6,452 nucleotides of DNA from Hydromicrobium sp964517765 (GTDB lineage Bacteria > Actinomycetota > Humimicrobiia > Humimicrobiales > Humimicrobiaceae), in the NCBI GenBank assembly GCA_964517765.1, contig CAZFEN010000039.1:1-6452 (forward strand), in the 5' to 3' direction. Below the pieces are notes generated by a model. It had not been told where the DNA came from, ran no database searches, and was given only the letters and a program-made list of their open reading frames with translations. The position numbers and the translations under genes were made by a program. Below are positions 1-5,633 of the stretch, piece after piece (within the stretch, counting starts at the first letter, position 1; every line of letters begins with the position of its first letter).

Positions 1-371
1 CTGCGAAGTTTTAAAACCCTGACCATGTCTCCGCCAACTGTAGTAGGCAGAAAAAAACCTGCAAGTGTCCCTATATAATAAGTCTTTATGGCACTGAAGA
101 GAGAAATGCTTTTATCCTTTACCTTTAGCAGCAGATGCCACTTATAAGCCATGAAGATCCTGTCCACAGTGACGAGTGCTAAAAGAAGAATAAAATAGTA
201 AATATTCACACTTTTTAGAAGGGAGAGCATATCCGGAATATTAATCAGACGCAGCAGTAGAATTATAAGCGTTATGCTTATTACTATTTGGATAATAAGA
301 TTAAACTTGCGTCGCCTTCGTTTTATAAATTCAAGTAAGTTGCTTACAAGAATATCGAATCTACGTTTCAT
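1..371 (-). CDS. Flippase-like / LPG-synthase-TM family membrane protein, N-terminal part (cut by window edge)
   Basis: Reading leftward from an ATG at 371-369, 123 codons are present before the window ends, so the C-terminal part is missing. The protein begins with a basic stretch (KRRRRK around residues 17-22). A hydrophobic helix follows at about 25-43, a second at about 58-76, and then the family signature FFLPTTVGGDMVRVLK at 106-121. That signature is typical of the UPF0104/YbhN-AglD/LPG_synthase_TM family of polytopic inner-membrane proteins. Family members include the flippase half of MprF, and many sit in polysaccharide or glycolipid clusters. The transported or modified lipid cannot be read from sequence. 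The gene follows the GT4 glycosyltransferase by 13 bp on the same strand, so the two are probably co-transcribed. No Shine-Dalgarno precedes the ATG. An in-frame TTG at 407-405, overlapping the upstream gene, is an alternative start with only weak TGGA support. A diverged relative lies at the right end of the window. Confidence 0.85.
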   Translation of the reverse strand, partial: MKRRFDILVSNLLEFIKRRRRKFNLIIQIVISITLIILLLRLINIPDMLSLLKSVNIYYFILLLALVTVDRIFMAYKWHLLLKVKDKSISLFSAIKTYYIGTLAGFFLPTTVGGDMVRVLKLR

Positions 372-384
372 AATTCTAAGGGGA

Positions 385-1491
385 TTAAGACTGATATATT
401 TTTTCAAATAATTCCAGAGTTTGTCTGGCATTTTTGGACCAGCTATATCTTTTTATATTGTCGAGTCCGGATGCTATAAGTTTTTCTCTTAAATCTATAT
501 TATTCAAAATATCATATATCGCCTTTGCTATTTCTTTATGGTCATTCGGGTTTACCAGTAATGCCGCTTTGCCGGAAACCTCAGGTGTGCATCCTGTTTT
601 TGAACAAATAACAGGACATTCGGATGCATTGGCTTCCAGTATTGGTATACCAAAACCTTCATATAAAGAAGGAAATAATAGACATCGAGCCGAACTGTAA
701 AGATATGGAAGATCGTCATCAGGAACAAATCCCAGATTTATGACATCATCCTGTAACTTAAGTTTTTTTACTAACCCCAGACCACTGGCATATTTCCATC
801 TTTTAAATCCGACCATAACTAGCTTGATTGGAATTTTGTTCTTTATTATTTTAAAAGCCTTAATAATATTTGAAAAATTTTTTAATGGGGTTATTCCGCC
901 AATAAAAAATATATAACTCTCCGGGAGATTATATTTTTGCTTTATTGTCTGAAGGTCCTTTTTATTTTTTACTGCTTCAAATCTCTTATGATGTGATGCA
1001 TATATGACGTTGATTTTACTATCGCTTACATTGAGATATTTCTTCAGATCGGTTCTGGCTTTTTCTGTCATGACGATAATAGCATTTGCCCGCTTGAAAT
1101 AGAGAGGTTCCATTATATGGGAATACAACCGGTCACGCCAGCTAAATACATTGGGCAGGACAAATTGTTCCAATCCGGGTAAAGTAAATATCTTTTTGGC
1201 AGGAGTAAACAATGGAATGGATAGTTTCGGATTAAAGATTATATCGATCTTCTCGGATTTCACCACTCCGGGGACACCGATTTGATCCCAGAGCAGCTTA
1301 TTTCGAAAGCTTATAACTACTTCTTTGATGTTTTTATATTTGGAATAAGTACCCAGTAAAGAAGGATTATTATATAAAAGGACATATTCGTTTTTATTAT
1401 CGATCTCAAGCAGGTTATCTATAATATTTTTAGTGTAAACTACTATTCCCCCTAATTCATTCATATGTCTTAGCATAATGCCAATTTTCAT
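385..1491 (-). CDS. GT4-family (GT-B fold) glycosyltransferase
   Basis: This complete 368-residue gene encodes a retaining glycosyltransferase of the GT4/GT1-like superfamily. Such enzymes transfer a sugar from a nucleotide-sugar donor to a growing glycan or lipid acceptor at the cytoplasmic face of the membrane. The N-terminal Rossmann half carries the glycine loop ELGGIVVYTKN (residues 12-22). The donor-binding C-terminal half starts near 192 with FFIGGITPLKN (195-205), the usual phosphate/KN motif. It contains the E-x7-E signature EGFGIPILE at 278-286, followed by a conserved small-residue stretch and G-rich loop near 300-310. Length is normal for the family, and no membrane segment or signal peptide is seen. 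The ATG at 1491-1489 is well supported by AAAAGGAAA, with AGGA 7 nt upstream, and a good sigma70-like promoter lies about 90 nt further up. It is the first gene of the leftward unit. Donor and acceptor sugars are unknown. Confidence 0.93.
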   Translation of the reverse strand: MKIGIMLRHMNELGGIVVYTKNIIDNLLEIDNKNEYVLLYNNPSLLGTYSKYKNIKEVVISFRNKLLWDQIGVPGVVKSEKIDIIFNPKLSIPLFTPAKKIFTLPGLEQFVLPNVFSWRDRLYSHIMEPLYFKRANAIIVMTEKARTDLKKYLNVSDSKINVIYASHHKRFEAVKNKKDLQTIKQKYNLPESYIFFIGGITPLKNFSNIIKAFKIIKNKIPIKLVMVGFKRWKYASGLGLVKKLKLQDDVINLGFVPDDDLPYLYSSARCLLFPSLYEGFGIPILEANASECPVICSKTGCTPEVSGKAALLVNPNDHKEIAKAIYDILNNIDLREKLIASGLDNIKRYSWSKNARQTLELFEKIYQS

Positions 1492-1498
1492 ACAAATT

Positions 1499-1502
1499 TC
1501 CT
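1499..1502 (-). promoter_or_regulatory. Shine-Dalgarno for the GT4 gene
   Basis: On the minus strand the leader reads AAAAGGAAATTTGT and then ATG. The AGGA core lies 7 nt before the start codon at 1491, which supports this ATG over the internal Met codons at residues 6 and 10. Confidence 0.6.
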
Positions 1503-1577
1503 TTTGCCCCTGCTATTAAATGAGAGAGGGTATTAGTAGTAATATATATAAATATTTATAAAATTATTGACTCACAA

Positions 1578-1605
1578 ATTATACTGCTTCTACTTTCGAT
1601 TTCAA
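1578..1605 (-). promoter_or_regulatory. Candidate sigma70-type promoter for the leftward unit
   Basis: Read on the minus strand, TTGAAA (1605-1600) is followed after 16 bp by a perfect TATAAT (1583-1578). The -35 box matches 5 of 6 consensus bases. Transcription would begin near 1571 and leave a leader of about 80 nt before the GT4 ATG at 1491. This is the best-matching promoter I found in the region. The surrounding AT-richness raises the chance of false -10 boxes, but the good -35 and spacing make this one credible. Confidence 0.55.
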
Positions 1606-1770
1606 TTACTTTATTGCCATTTATTATAATATATATACAAGCTATATATTATTTATATTAAAATACCGATACTGTCATACATGATGTCTTTTTAGTAATA
1701 AGATATATGTATCTGAATTTCTCATATTTTTATCTATTTTTACAAGAATGTATTATTTATATTTTTATAA

Positions 1771-1799
1771 TTAATAAAATAATATATTTTGTGTATAAT
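1771..1799 (+). promoter_or_regulatory. Candidate sigma70-type promoter for the rightward unit
   Basis: TTAATA (1771-1776, 4 of 6 to consensus) and a perfect TATAAT (1794-1799) are separated by 17 bp. The predicted start near 1806 gives a leader of about 55 nt to the epimerase ATG at 1861. The -35 is weak and the region is extremely AT-rich, so the assignment is tentative. Another TATAAT at 1625-1630 lacks an obvious -35. Confidence 0.4.
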
Positions 1800-1860
1800 T
1801 AGTTAAAATTTTTAATCTGACTGGTAATTTTAATATTATTGGAATAGTTTAATTTTAAAA

Positions 1861-2829
1861 ATGAACATATTAGTCACAGGTGGAGCAGGATTCATCGGTT
1901 CTCATTTATGTAAAAGGTTGATAGACCTTGGATCAAATGTAATATGCATCGATAATTTTGATAATTTTTATAATCCTCTGGTAAAGGAAGATAATATTTC
2001 GGAAATTACCGCCAGTAAATATTTCAAACTTTACCGTTCGGATATAACCGATTTTCCCCGGATTGAAAAAATCTTTTCAGAAACCAGCATAGATATGGTG
2101 ATCCATCTCGCTGCAAGAGCAGGTGTAAGGCCATCCATACAAAATCCTCTTCTCTATGAAAGAGTGAATATCCTTGGAACGATGAATATTCTGGAATGCT
2201 GTAAAAAGTACAATATTCCAAAATTAGTCTTTGCCTCCTCATCGTCTGTTTATGGCGGGAACAAAAAATTACCATTTTCTGAGGAAGATAATGTAGATCA
2301 TCCGATATCTCCCTATGCAGCAACCAAGAAAGCCGGTGAACTTATTTGCCATACATATTATGACCTGTATAAAATATCGATTTATTGTTTTAGATTCTTT
2401 ACGGTTTACGGTCCGCGTCAGAGGCCGGAAATGGCAATACATAAATTTAGCCGGCTTATACTGGGTGGAAAGGAAATAGAAATATATGGTGATGGTTCTT
2501 CTTCGAGGGATTATACTTATATAGATGATGTGATTTCCGGTATTGTAAATAGTCTGGACAGATTAAAAGGTTTCGAGATCATCAACCTTGGAAATTCGAA
2601 AACCGTAAAATTGATAGATCTCGTAAAAATGATCGAAGATGCGACAGAAAAGAAGGCGCTTTTGAGATTTAAGGGAAGTCAGCCCGGTGATGTCTTTGCA
2701 ACCTGTGCCGATATTGGAAAAGCGGAAAAAATGTTAAAATATTTTCCGGAAACAAATATAAAAGAAGGCTTAAAAAAGTTCGTAAAATGGTATAAAGAAA
2801 AGAAAGAAGAAGGTTTGTTTAATGAATAA
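1861..2829 (+). CDS. NAD-dependent nucleotide-sugar epimerase, UDP-glucuronate 4-epimerase-like (extended SDR)
   Basis: This complete 322-residue gene encodes an extended short-chain dehydrogenase/reductase acting in the cytosol on a UDP-sugar. The Rossmann motif TGGAGFIGSHL (residues 6-16) and an acidic D31 at the end of the second strand point to NAD+. SSSSVYGG (126-133) holds the catalytic Ser region, and the catalytic pair is Y152 and K156 in PYAATKK. RPSIQNPLLYERVN (90-103) and RFFTVYGPRQRPEMA (178-192) resemble UDP-glucuronate 4-epimerases (UDP-GlcA to UDP-GalA) more than GalE. A related 4-epimerase or 4,6-dehydratase is possible, so no symbol is given. It heads the rightward unit, and its last 8 bases overlap the next gene (ATGAATAA), suggesting translational coupling. 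The Shine-Dalgarno is poor: only GGAA about 16 nt upstream of the ATG. Length is typical, with a lysine-rich C-terminal tail (304-316). Confidence 0.9.
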   Translation: MNILVTGGAGFIGSHLCKRLIDLGSNVICIDNFDNFYNPLVKEDNISEITASKYFKLYRSDITDFPRIEKIFSETSIDMVIHLAARAGVRPSIQNPLLYERVNILGTMNILECCKKYNIPKLVFASSSSVYGGNKKLPFSEEDNVDHPISPYAATKKAGELICHTYYDLYKISIYCFRFFTVYGPRQRPEMAIHKFSRLILGGKEIEIYGDGSSSRDYTYIDDVISGIVNSLDRLKGFEIINLGNSKTVKLIDLVKMIEDATEKKALLRFKGSQPGDVFATCADIGKAEKMLKYFPETNIKEGLKKFVKWYKEKKEEGLFNE

Positions 2830-3793
2830 GATTTCAAAGAATGGTAAATCACGAGTAGATATATCCGTTGTAATTCCTATTTATAATGAAAGAGAAAGTA
2901 TCGCAAAGCTTTGCGATAGTCTGAACCAGGCTCTTTCTGAAATGGATTTGAAGTATGAGGTATTACTCATTGATGACGGGAGCATAGACGGAACATTCAA
3001 TGAACTTTTAAAGGTCCACAATAAAAATAAACTGTATAAAATAATAAGATTCCGGAAGAATTTCGGACAGACATCGGCAATCAGTGCGGGTTTCAACTAC
3101 GCTGAAGGTGAGATAGTCGTTACTCTGGATGCGGACCTTCAAAATGACCCCAAAGATATCCCTCTTCTGCTTGATAAATTGAATGAAGGTTACGATATTG
3201 TAAGCGGGTGGCGGAAAAACAGGAAGGATAAAGCTGTTACAAGAAGATTCCCTTCGATTGTCGCAAATAAGTTAATATCCAGGCTGACAGGAGTACGTCT
3301 TCATGATTATGGGTGCACCTTAAAAGCCTACAGAAAAGAAGTTATAAAAAATATCAACTTATACGGTGAAATGCACCGCTATATTCCTGCCATAGCAAGC
3401 TGGATGGGAGTAAAAGTGGCAGAGGTCCCTGTTACTCACCACAGCAGGAAGTATGGAAGGTCCAAGTATGGTATTTCCAGAACTATAAAGGTAATACTTG
3501 ATATAATCACTGTAAAATTTCTTTTAAGCTATTCTCAAAGCCCTATACAGGTGTTCGGTCTGCTTGGTTTATTTTCAGGCATGATCGGATTTATCATAAC
3601 TATCTATCTTGTCATTATGAGAATCTTCTTTCATCAATCACTGTCGGATAGACCTCTTTTTATCCTTTCCATATTTATGATCTTTATCGGTGTGCAGCTT
3701 ATCACCATAGGACTACTGGCAGAAGTGCTGATTCGTGTATATCATAAGGTCCAAAATAGAGAGACCTATGTGATCAAAGATATAATTTCATAG
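2822..3793 (+). CDS. Polyprenyl-phosphate glycosyltransferase, GT2 family (DPM1/GtrB/ArnC-like), two C-terminal membrane helices
   Basis: This complete 323-residue gene encodes a membrane-anchored GT-A transferase. By family it moves a sugar from a nucleotide donor to undecaprenyl phosphate on the cytoplasmic leaflet. The catalytic domain shows VVIPIYNE (16-23), the nucleotide-binding IDDGS (50-54) and the metal-binding DAD at 103-105 in LDADLQNDP. HRYIPAIASWMG (185-196) and RKYGRSKYG (209-217) are characteristic of the DPM1/GtrB/ArnC group. Two hydrophobic helices at about 242-267 and 278-303 match the two-helix GtrB-type C-terminus. The ATG overlaps the epimerase stop by 8 bp and is preceded by AGAAGG with 8-nt spacing, so the upstream product probably supplies its donor. 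UDP-GalA transfer, as in RgtE-type enzymes, is an inference. ArnC-, GtrB- or glucose-specific activity cannot be excluded. A perfect 20-bp palindrome lies within codons 26-33. Confidence 0.92.
   Translation: MNKISKNGKSRVDISVVIPIYNERESIAKLCDSLNQALSEMDLKYEVLLIDDGSIDGTFNELLKVHNKNKLYKIIRFRKNFGQTSAISAGFNYAEGEIVVTLDADLQNDPKDIPLLLDKLNEGYDIVSGWRKNRKDKAVTRRFPSIVANKLISRLTGVRLHDYGCTLKAYRKEVIKNINLYGEMHRYIPAIASWMGVKVAEVPVTHHSRKYGRSKYGISRTIKVILDIITVKFLLSYSQSPIQVFGLLGLFSGMIGFIITIYLVIMRIFFHQSLSDRPLFILSIFMIFIGVQLITIGLLAEVLIRVYHKVQNRETYVIKDIIS
2899..2918. repeat. Perfect 20-bp palindrome inside the GT2 gene
   Basis: The arms TATCGCAAAG and CTTTGCGATA are exact reverse complements with no spacer. They are centred between 2908 and 2909, 78-97 nt into the GT2 gene. 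The dyad spans codons S26 to S33, just after the conserved YNE motif. As RNA it can form an 8-bp stem with a 4-nt AGCU loop. The half-site TTGCGATAG recurs once at 4728-4736, where it also encodes Cys-Asp, so that match is probably coincidental. Confidence 0.7.
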
Positions 3794-3810
3794 CAAATTA
3801 TAAGCATATA

Positions 3811-4812
3811 ATGAAAAAAATAAGCAGTTTTTTTGGTCTTGCCAGGATTTATCTGAGTTACTGCTTAAAATTAACCAGCTGTAATTATTATCCCTCAAGG
3901 ATCTGGATCGAATCATCAAGCAGGTGTAATTTGAAGTGCCGTTTTTGTGTGAATAAGGACCTTCCCCCGGACATGAAAGGAGATATGGATTTTAATCTGT
4001 TTAAAAAAATAATCGATGAGATTTCCGGAAAAGTATATGATATAAATCTATTTCACAGGGGAGAGCCCCTGCTTAACAGGGATATAGTGTCGATGGTTTC
4101 ATACGCTGCGGGAAGTGGGATCAAGACAAGAATACATACAAATGCGACACTTCTGGATAAAGATTTAAGCAGAAAACTAATATTAGCAGGGTTGGACCTG
4201 ATCTCTTTCTCGTTTGATGGTTATACAAAGGAAGAATATGAAAAGAACAGATCCGGTGCAAAATTTAGTGAAAGTCTCGGCAGGATAGTTGATTTTCTTA
4301 AAATAAAAAGTGAGCTCAGGTCGAAGAAACCATATACTATTATTCAGGTCATCGAGCAAACGGAAAAACTCTCAGGAAGTGAAACAAGAAGACAAAGAAA
4401 GATTTTTCTAAAAAATTTTAAAAATCTTCCTTTGAATAAAGTAATTACAAGAACACCACATAATTGGGGCGGCCTGCTTGAGTTAAATGGCCCGGATAAA
4501 AAAAGAAAGATACATAGTAAAAAATCACTGTGTACTTTTCCCTGGTATTCATTGACTGTTTTTTATGATGGAAGAGTGTTTTTATGCCCGCAGGACTTTG
4601 AAGGCAGGATTTGTCTGGGAAGTTTAAATAATGAGGGAGTAAATGATATTTTTAATGGTAAAATCATAAAGGCAATGAGGGATACATTTATATCGGGTGA
4701 GGTTGGGAATGTGATTCCATGCAACGATTGCGATAGGATCACGAGGAAGACATTTTTAAAGGTTCCGCTGGAATATCTTGGGATTTTTATAAAAGATCAC
4801 TTAAGAAGTTAA
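3811..4812 (+). CDS. Radical SAM / SPASM-type iron-sulfur enzyme of unknown substrate
   Basis: This complete 333-residue gene has the radical SAM signature C39-x3-C43-x2-C46 (SRCNLKCRFC), which binds a [4Fe-4S] cluster that cleaves S-adenosylmethionine. FHRGEPLLN (81-89) is the GGEP-type SAM-binding motif, and the barrel continues through IHTNATLLD (108-116) and LISFSFDGY (130-138). The C-terminal part has C241-x12-G-x4-C259 and C304-x2-C307, which is the start of the SPASM pattern. It lacks the later CX5CX3C, so one auxiliary cluster is likely rather than two. An extra C268 is present. The ATG lies 17 bp after the GT2 stop and has no visible Shine-Dalgarno. No later Met could serve without losing the CX3CX2C motif. 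Neighbours are glycan genes and no small precursor-peptide gene is adjacent, so a sugar, lipid or cofactor substrate is more likely than a RiPP. The reaction is unknown. Confidence 0.9.
   Translation: MKKISSFFGLARIYLSYCLKLTSCNYYPSRIWIESSSRCNLKCRFCVNKDLPPDMKGDMDFNLFKKIIDEISGKVYDINLFHRGEPLLNRDIVSMVSYAAGSGIKTRIHTNATLLDKDLSRKLILAGLDLISFSFDGYTKEEYEKNRSGAKFSESLGRIVDFLKIKSELRSKKPYTIIQVIEQTEKLSGSETRRQRKIFLKNFKNLPLNKVITRTPHNWGGLLELNGPDKKRKIHSKKSLCTFPWYSLTVFYDGRVFLCPQDFEGRICLGSLNNEGVNDIFNGKIIKAMRDTFISGEVGNVIPCNDCDRITRKTFLKVPLEYLGIFIKDHLRS
4056..4071. repeat. GC-rich hairpin within the radical SAM gene
   Basis: CAGGGG and CCCCTG (4056-4061 and 4066-4071) flank a 4-nt AGAG loop, giving a perfect 6-bp, GC-rich stem. 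It coincides with the codons for the HRGEPL motif, so protein constraint may explain it. No T-run follows, so it is not a terminator. Confidence 0.35.
4399..4428. repeat. 9-bp inverted repeat within the radical SAM gene
   Basis: AAGATTTTT (4399-4407) and AAAAATCTT (4420-4428) are exact reverse complements around a 12-nt AT-only-but-one loop. The repeat lies in the segment between the radical SAM barrel and the SPASM cysteines, where the protein is lysine- and phenylalanine-rich. Composition could produce it by chance. Confidence 0.35.
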
Positions 4813-4861
4813 TAGACGGTTGATATTAATTCTTTTTTGATTTACCCTATCAATATTCGAG

Positions 4862-4867
4862 AGGAGG
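4862..4867 (+). promoter_or_regulatory. Consensus Shine-Dalgarno that places the acyltransferase start
   Basis: A perfect AGGAGG lies in the 64-nt gap after the radical SAM gene. It is the strongest ribosome-binding site in the window. The codon 9 nt downstream, at 4877, is ATA in the acyltransferase frame. No ATG, GTG, TTG or CTG lies in that frame between the in-frame stop (4838-4840) and 4985. The site therefore argues for initiation at or near 4877, not at the TTG 118 nt away. Confidence 0.6.
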
Positions 4868-4876
4868 TCGATTCAA

Positions 4877-5611
4877 ATAGAAAAATACGAGGATAAAATA
4901 CAAAAGGAGCTATTTTCTAAAAAAAGATCGAAGATTGCGAAATATGTAAATCTTTTTGTAGGGAAAAGGGGTTTTTTTAGTTTATTGAAATATGAACTTA
5001 TTATAATGCTGTTTCAGGATATGCGCGGAGCTGCGGGTATTTTTTTCAGAAGCCTGTTTTACCCCCATCTTTTTAAGAAAGTAGGAAAAGGTGTCAGTTT
5101 CGGAAAATCGATAACGATAAGGCATCCTCATAAAATAACTATCGAGGATGACGTTGTAATAGATGATTATTGCGTCCTGGATGCCAAGGGTCTGGACAAT
5201 AACGGTATTTATATAAGTAAAAATAATTTTATTGGCAGAAACAGTATATTGAGCTGTAAAAATGGCAATATAATCCTTGAAAAAAATGTAGTAGTGGGAT
5301 TTAATTGCGAAATAGTCTCGGCAAGCGACGTGGTCATTGGTGAAAATACATTGATCTCCGCATACGCTTATATTATAGGCGGGGGACATGATTATTCCAG
5401 AGTGGATATTCCCATATCCGAACAGGAAAAGCCTTCTTTCGGTATAACGATAGAAAAAAATTGCTGGATAGGTGCAGGAGCTATGGTTTTTGACAATGTC
5501 ACTATAGGAAGAGATACCATTATCGGAGCAGGAGCCGTAGTCTCTAAGGATATCCCGTCTTATTCAATAGCCGCCGGCGTTCCTGCAAGGGTAGCAAAAT
5601 CAAGAAAATAA
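4877..5611 (+). CDS. Left-handed beta-helix (hexapeptide repeat) acyltransferase, probable ATA start
   Basis: The gene encodes about 244 residues of an LpxA-like hexapeptide acyltransferase, which typically acetylates a sugar using acetyl-CoA in the cytosol. Isoleucine-rich hexapeptide turns run from about 70 to 220. IIGGGHDY (166-173) holds H171, the likely catalytic base. WIGAGAMV (197-204), IIGAGAVV (215-222) and the closing PSYSIAAGVPARV (227-239) are classic for the family. The first standard start codon is a TTG at 4985. It would begin inside LLKYEL and remove about 36 residues, including KYVNLFVGKRGFFSLLKYE, which resembles the N-terminal helix of related polysaccharide-cluster acyltransferases as I recall them. 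The frame stays open to 4841, and AGGAGG sits 9 nt before ATA at 4877, so that codon is chosen. It may be a real AUA start, an ATG-to-ATA mutation that lowers expression, or a sequencing error. If only TTG works, the product is 208 residues. Confidence 0.8.
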   Translation: MEKYEDKIQKELFSKKRSKIAKYVNLFVGKRGFFSLLKYELIIMLFQDMRGAAGIFFRSLFYPHLFKKVGKGVSFGKSITIRHPHKITIEDDVVIDDYCVLDAKGLDNNGIYISKNNFIGRNSILSCKNGNIILEKNVVVGFNCEIVSASDVVIGENTLISAYAYIIGGGHDYSRVDIPISEQEKPSFGITIEKNCWIGAGAMVFDNVTIGRDTIIGAGAVVSKDIPSYSIAAGVPARVAKSRK

Positions 5612-5633
5612 CTGATAGTTCTATTTCTAGAAA

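Larger units (their letters stand above)
1492..1860. other. AT-rich divergent control region
   Basis: These 369 bases separate the divergent first genes of both transcription units and hold no credible coding sequence. G+C is about 19% by hand count over 1501-1860 (67 of 360), and only about 12% over the last 120 bases, far below the flanking genes. One promoter candidate for each direction is listed separately. Other structure is modest. There is an imperfect 14-bp dyad at 1701-1714 (AGATA/TATCT arms), and a TCAT-2-ATGA dyad around 1675-1684. Either could be an operator, but both are short enough to occur by chance at this composition. The low GC could also mark curved DNA or binding by an H-NS-like silencer. 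That is inference only. Confidence 0.7.

Noticed and set aside
434..700. Open frame on the plus strand opposite the GT4 gene
   Set aside because: It lies wholly antisense to a well-supported glycosyltransferase, has no recognisable motif and no ribosome-binding site that I can see.
2024..2323. Open frame on the minus strand inside the epimerase
   Set aside because: It is a shadow of the conserved epimerase reading frame, and its translation resembles no protein family.
2881..3096. Open frame on the minus strand inside the GT2 gene
   Set aside because: It is antisense to the catalytic core of the GT2 and shows no protein-like features.
3799..3804. TATAAG as a -10 box just before the radical SAM start
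   Set aside because: No -35-like hexamer lies about 17 bp upstream. The site is within a tightly packed operon, and such AT words are common here.
4728..4736. TTGCGATAG as a second copy of the GT2 palindrome half-site
   Set aside because: It is a single half-site without a partner and encodes Cys-Asp in a cysteine motif, so protein coding explains it.
4820..4853. TTGATA/TATCAA inverted repeat in the gap after the radical SAM gene, considered as a terminator or promoter
   Set aside because: The stem is only 6 bp with a 22-nt loop, no T-run follows, and TTGATA has no proper -10 at the right spacing.
4813..4876. Possible RiPP precursor peptide next to the radical SAM gene
   Set aside because: The gap is short, contains no start codon followed by a usable small frame, and the strong Shine-Dalgarno in it serves the acyltransferase frame.
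4964..4980. AAAAGGGG followed by seven T as an intrinsic terminator
   Set aside because: No stem can form ahead of the T-run, and the stretch is read through as the conserved GKRGFF part of the acyltransferase.
4982..5389. Open frame of 135 codons on the minus strand inside the acyltransferase
   Set aside because: The plus-strand frame has unmistakable hexapeptide repeats. The antisense frame is composition-driven.
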